NCBI RefSeq assembly: GCF_012849055.1
Contig: NZ_CP051677.1
Span: 620,001 to 684,000 of the forward strand
Direction of reading: 5' to 3'
DNA from: Spirosoma rhododendri
GTDB taxonomy: Bacteria > Bacteroidota > Bacteroidia > Cytophagales > Spirosomataceae
Length of the DNA: 64,000 nucleotides
The position numbers were made by a program, and so were the translations under genes. This document shows, in pieces, positions 61,812-64,000 of this stretch. The notes beneath the pieces are model-generated. The model was not told the origin of the DNA. It did no database searches and saw only the letters and a program-made list of their open reading frames with translations. Position 1 is the stretch's first letter, and each line of letters begins with the position of its first letter.

Positions 61812-62005
61812 TCACATCCCTTCAAAGTTCTGACTTCTGGCGCCCTGTGCCATACGAAGAGGCAATTTGGTCAGTCTTACCAAAATGTGGGTTCTAGTAT
61901 TCAGTAGCCACCGCCGTACTTTATCCTGTGGCATACCGAGTATTATTGCTACATCAGGCATAGAATAAATGCCTGTTCCTAAGTCGAATAAGGATGTTTT
62001 TTTGA
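61812..62005 (-). pseudogene. Remnant of a small helix-turn-helix protein
   Basis: A minus-strand piece reads FDLGTGIYSMPDVAIILGMP then QDKVRRW, the style of MerR/DUF433-like DNA-binding heads. A -1 shift continues it as ATEY-stop-NPHFGKTDQIASSYGTG, so both a frameshift and a stop are present. It has no start and only about 65 residues of what is normally a protein over 200 long. It is decayed, and sits between housekeeping-type DNA and the restriction gene, so it may be a trace of an accessory island. Confidence 0.5.
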
Positions 62006-62085
62006 AAGTTACTTGTTAAGTGGATGTAGTATTAGATATGTAAACTACTGATGTAATAACGCAGTTCAATTACTCAGTTCTCCTT

Positions 62086-64000
62086 TCAGACCTCATCTGC
62101 AAAAGTAACCACGCTATAGTCAATACCCAAAGCATCAAAATGAGCTTTACCACATTGTATTTTTGCCCATTCAGAAGCTCTAAGCTTTAGTTCTTCTTTG
62201 CTACCCTTAGTCTCACGAACTAGATAAACTTTTTCGTCTTCCTCCTTTACAATAGCCCAGTCCGGGTTGTAATTACCTAGCGGAGTATTAATCTGAAACC
62301 AGCCCGGAAGTTTAATAAAAAGCCTGATATCTTGGCGTCTGCTCATGATCTCAGCAAACTCACGTTCAACATTAGAGTCTACCTCTATGCTATCGAAAAT
62401 ACTGTTATCTACATCCACCATATTGGCCAATGCACTTGTAACTTCTCGATCCTCAAATAAAAGCATTTCATAATCTCTACCATCAACACGTTCGTATTTT
62501 ATACCATCTACCATCAAAGTGCGTAACTCGCTCATTATGGCATGTTGTGCCTGATCTAGAAATTGCTGAGGATTGTACCTTACTTCGTCGAGTCGACCCG
62601 ATTGTATTAAAATGCCAGCCAACGTTCGACGAGTTAGGTCTGTCTTAGATTGAAGATAGCCCAATAAATCTGGTATAGTAACGGAAGCCACATCCTTAAC
62701 TTCAGCTTCACGGACGCTCACCAATTGAGTTTCTAACCCTTCTTCAGTCACTGCAACCTTGCTTTTTTGAACGCTAATCCGGGAATACTCTAGTTTATCG
62801 CTGTTAGCTAGCTTGTTAGCAGCACGCTCAATTAGTGTGGGCGTATCATATTTAACAGCATACCGGGTACGATGCTTGATTCGATCCCACAAAGCTTTGA
62901 AATCTTCATTAAGCTTCCATCCAGATTTAAGAACAGCGGTTCGTGTTTCCTTCTTGTTCGTGATGCGTCCAGCAAAACTTACACCACACTCTTCTTCAAT
63001 TTCAGTTTGAAGCTGACGAGCAAATTCATCATAATGTTCATTAGCTATAACGGTTAGACGGTTAATGCTTTCATCAAAACACCGCTCCCCGTTAGACATA
63101 ACTGGTAAACGCAGACCACGGCCTATTTCCTGACGTTTTTTTACATCTGACTTAGTTTCGTTTAATGTACAAATCTGAAACACATTGGGATTGTCCCAGC
63201 CTTCACGAAGTGCTGAATGACTAAAAATGAAACGTAAAGGCTCATCAGGCGATAATAATCTTTCTTTATCTCGCATAATAAGTTCATATGCCTCATCGTC
63301 GGCAGATGTATCCCCTCGCGTATCTTTGGGTATTCCTTTATAGGCAGCAAAATAGCCGTTATGAACTTGTTCAACAGGTAATGGCTCTATCTCGCGGTAT
63401 TTCGGCAGAACTGAAAGTTCTTTATATGCCTGCTCGAACCAATACCGAATCTTACCGTCTTCGGAAGCATAATTGACTACACGATCAATAAAAAACAGAG
63501 ATAATACTTTAAGCCGTACGTTAGGTTCAGTAGTACCTGGTAATAGCTTTTTTATTTTTAATTCACGGTCCAGATGTTCGCGAATTGTTTCTTTTATCTG
63601 TATACGTAATACATCGTCGGTACGTCCGCCATGTGATTGGCCTACATATAGTGACAATCCGTTTGTAAAACTAACGTATCCATCAGCCGCATTGATTTCA
63701 TCGACAATGTAATTTTGATAGCTAGCGCGTTCGCCGGACAGGCTAAATAAATCGGCACCGCTACCCTTAATTGAAAAGGCTTTCCGTTGCGGACCATCTT
63801 TTGCATTAAAATCAATTATCAGCTTGGCCGACACCTGAGTTTTTGTAGCACTGATACTCTGTATTTGAATAAAAGGCTGATTAAAATCAGGGTCATCTAG
63901 TACTGAACTTACATCGATTCGTTTGACTAATTTCAAGTCATAGGCTCGTACTGGATCTAACTTATAAACCTGATTGTATAAGTTACGGTGCGTGGCGGAA
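62086..64000 (-). CDS. Type III restriction enzyme Res subunit (C-terminal part; runs off right edge)
   Basis: The ATPase/translocase and endonuclease subunit of a type III restriction system. The frame is open to the right edge, beginning SATHRNLYNQVYKLDPVRAYD, so the start and DEAD motifs lie outside. Present are the helicase motif V region FIFSHSALREGWDNPNVFQICTL and motif VI QEIGRGLRLP. The C-terminal PD-(D/E)xK nuclease is YNPDWAIVKEED..VYLVRETKG with Asp and Glu-x-Lys. The DNA is visibly more AT-rich than the rest, a sign of horizontal transfer. The methylase (Mod) should lie outside the window; no other defence gene is within it. Confidence 0.9.
   Translation of the reverse strand, partial: SATHRNLYNQVYKLDPVRAYDLKLVKRIDVSSVLDDPDFNQPFIQIQSISATKTQVSAKLIIDFNAKDGPQRKAFSIKGSGADLFSLSGERASYQNYIVDEINAADGYVSFTNGLSLYVGQSHGGRTDDVLRIQIKETIREHLDRELKIKKLLPGTTEPNVRLKVLSLFFIDRVVNYASEDGKIRYWFEQAYKELSVLPKYREIEPLPVEQVHNGYFAAYKGIPKDTRGDTSADDEAYELIMRDKERLLSPDEPLRFIFSHSALREGWDNPNVFQICTLNETKSDVKKRQEIGRGLRLPVMSNGERCFDESINRLTVIANEHYDEFARQLQTEIEEECGVSFAGRITNKKETRTAVLKSGWKLNEDFKALWDRIKHRTRYAVKYDTPTLIERAANKLANSDKLEYSRISVQKSKVAVTEEGLETQLVSVREAEVKDVASVTIPDLLGYLQSKTDLTRRTLAGILIQSGRLDEVRYNPQQFLDQAQHAIMSELRTLMVDGIKYERVDGRDYEMLLFEDREVTSALANMVDVDNSIFDSIEVDSNVEREFAEIMSRRQDIRLFIKLPGWFQINTPLGNYNPDWAIVKEEDEKVYLVRETKGSKEELKLRASEWAKIQCGKAHFDALGIDYSVVTFADEV

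Overview
The window looks like chromosome of a GC-rich Bacteroidota, most likely order Cytophagales (Spirosoma/Fibrella-type Spirosomaceae). The evidence is a SusC/SusD pair, three further TonB-type or large outer-membrane barrels, GLPGLI, DUF5916, DUF4136, DUF547 and DUF6134 families, Bacteroidetes-type promoters with a TAnnTTTG -7 box, and a Bacteroidetes Gfo/Idh/MocA protein with a Tat signal. No rRNA, tRNA, CRISPR array, prophage or insertion sequence was seen.

Layout. 0-10 kb: edge lipoprotein, LD-carboxypeptidase (frameshifted), inward-rectifier K+ channel, an overlapping GT2/polysaccharide-deacetylase pair, a DUF721 protein, a SAM riboswitch controlling metX, two orphan response regulators, an exported lipase and a GH-A glycosidase. 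10-17 kb: an exported MTA/SAH nucleosidase, then eboC, eboB and eboA on the minus strand, split up by a TPR membrane protein and by a plus-strand DUF4136/outer-membrane-protein pair; xerC lies just upstream of eboA. 17-32 kb: a class V aminotransferase divergent from a MocR regulator with a three-site operator, GLPGLI plus a broken TonB barrel, pabB, a NYN/cold-shock protein, hisB, a 33-residue membrane protein, a PlsC-like acyltransferase, a methyltransferase, lpxB and queD. 32-44 kb: hldD, and a minus-strand operon susC-susD-sodium/solute symporter-metallophosphoesterase, then a TonB barrel. 44-46 kb: a tandem pair of curlin-repeat proteins, one with about 35 repeats. 46-51 kb: a five-gene glycan/lipid-glycosylation cluster. 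51-62 kb: a BamA-like barrel, DUF547, FAD oxidoreductase, NapH-like 4Fe-4S membrane protein, DUF6134, DedA, Gfo/Idh/MocA and DUF5916. 62-64 kb: an AT-richer segment with an HTH gene remnant and a type III restriction (Res) subunit that runs off the right edge.

Two window-wide patterns stand out. First, six single-base losses, each mendable by one extra G or C in a short G/C run, break five genes (ldcA, a TonB barrel, the symporter twice, a BamA-like protein, a DUF6134 protein). In every case the length of the gene plus the missing base(s) is a multiple of three, so homopolymer sequencing error is the simplest reading. Second, the gaps between genes are filled by at least six families of inverted-repeat elements. 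Several copies within a family share loop as well as arm sequence, and some supply start codons, stop codons or terminal residues of neighbouring genes.

Best candidates for unusual biology are the very long curlin-repeat protein with its small basic-tailed partner, the scattered eboA/B/C set, and the metallophosphoesterase at the end of the Sus operon that has lost its DxH metal motif. All functions are inferred from reading the translations; no database search was run.
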